Positions 63,678-64,000 of a stretch of 64,000 nt of DNA are shown piece after piece. The DNA lies in contig NW_026111831.1 of NCBI RefSeq assembly GCF_024679095.1, forward strand, positions 1,965,786 to 2,029,785, read 5' to 3'. The stretch's first letter is position 1. Every line of letters begins with the position of its first letter. The notes beneath the pieces were generated by a model. The model was not told where the DNA came from, made no database searches, and worked only from the letters and a program-made list of their open reading frames with translations. Position numbers and translations under genes: made by a program. The stretch comes from Eriocheir sinensis. Taxonomy: Eukaryota > Arthropoda > Malacostraca > Decapoda > Varunidae.

Positions 63678-64000
63678 TGTACAAAAAATACATAAAATAA
63701 TGTAGATTTGTATGAAATGAAAACAAATACATTTTATATAAAATATATATACAAAATACACATAGAATAATGTAAAATCATATTAAAATAAATACACAGA
63801 ATATCAATAAAATAATGTAAATTTGTATGAAAATAAAGATGCAAAATTCCCATAAAATAAAGCATATTTTTAAAAAAATACATAAACAAAAATACACATA
63901 GATTAATCAAATTTGTATTAAAATTAATATACAAAATGCACATACAATAAGGTAAATTTGTATTGAAAAAATATGCAAAATACACATAAAACAATGTAAA
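63678..64000 (-). repeat. Satellite block 42, T-rich strand = -, open at window end
   Basis: Continues the duplication with 49434-49740 to the last base, so the true end of the 4.1-kb duplication lies outside the window. Confidence 0.9.

Larger units (their letters stand above)
59865..64000. repeat. 4.1-kb direct duplication, copy B (cut by window end)
   Basis: See copy A at 45618-49740. The right limit is unknown. Confidence 0.93.

Overview
This window is one continuous array of very AT-rich satellite DNA. I find no protein-coding gene, RNA gene, transposase or CRISPR array in it. The basic unit is a degenerate monomer of about 45 bp (44-47 bp). On its T-rich strand it reads roughly ATGTGTATTTTGTATATA, then a variable T-rich middle, then ACAAATTTACATTATTTT. 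A hand count of one consensus monomer gives 26 T, 14 A, 3 G and 2 C, about 11% GC. At about 45 bp each the window holds roughly 1,400 monomers. A gene-free satellite of this size implies a eukaryotic nuclear genome, probably heterochromatin (centromeric, pericentromeric, subtelomeric or sex-chromosomal). I cannot name the species from the sequence.

Layout: the array is a mosaic of 42 blocks whose T-rich strand is either the + strand ('F' blocks, about 28 kb in total) or the - strand ('R' blocks, about 36 kb), with 41 orientation switches. The left part (1-37 kb) has long blocks, including R blocks of 5.4, 5.4 and 7.1 kb. The right part (37-64 kb) switches about every 1 kb. Inside blocks the monomers are not random. 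About 16 recognisable monomer types follow one another in fixed order and return after about 0.7 kb, which makes a higher-order repeat. Examples are 909-1618 and the 716-bp tandem pair at 39112-39827 / 39828-40745.

Over this lies a third level: segmental duplications of 0.4-4 kb, direct and inverted, spaced 0.5-46 kb apart. The largest are 45618-49740 with 59865-64000 (direct, 14.2 kb apart), 816-4180 with the reverse complement of 32690-36090, 16783-19595 with 33763-36690 (direct, 16.98 kb apart), 22376-25058 with 33260-35938 (direct, 10.88 kb apart), and 53345-55529 with 57605-59830. Several orientation-switch junctions recur at up to five places with the same junction bases. This shows that inversions occurred once and were then copied. 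At seven main sites the (TA) stretch inside a monomer has expanded into a 120-210 bp microsatellite.

Many open reading frames of 60-235 codons exist, always on the T-rich strand of their block. They follow from the monomer itself: 45 is a multiple of three, and all three T-strand frames of the consensus lack stops. I do not annotate them as genes. The notable content of the window is its architecture: repeated inversion, copied breakpoints and nested amplification. Block edges are read by eye and are good to about 10-15 bp. Duplication ends are approximate. Percent identities were not computed.
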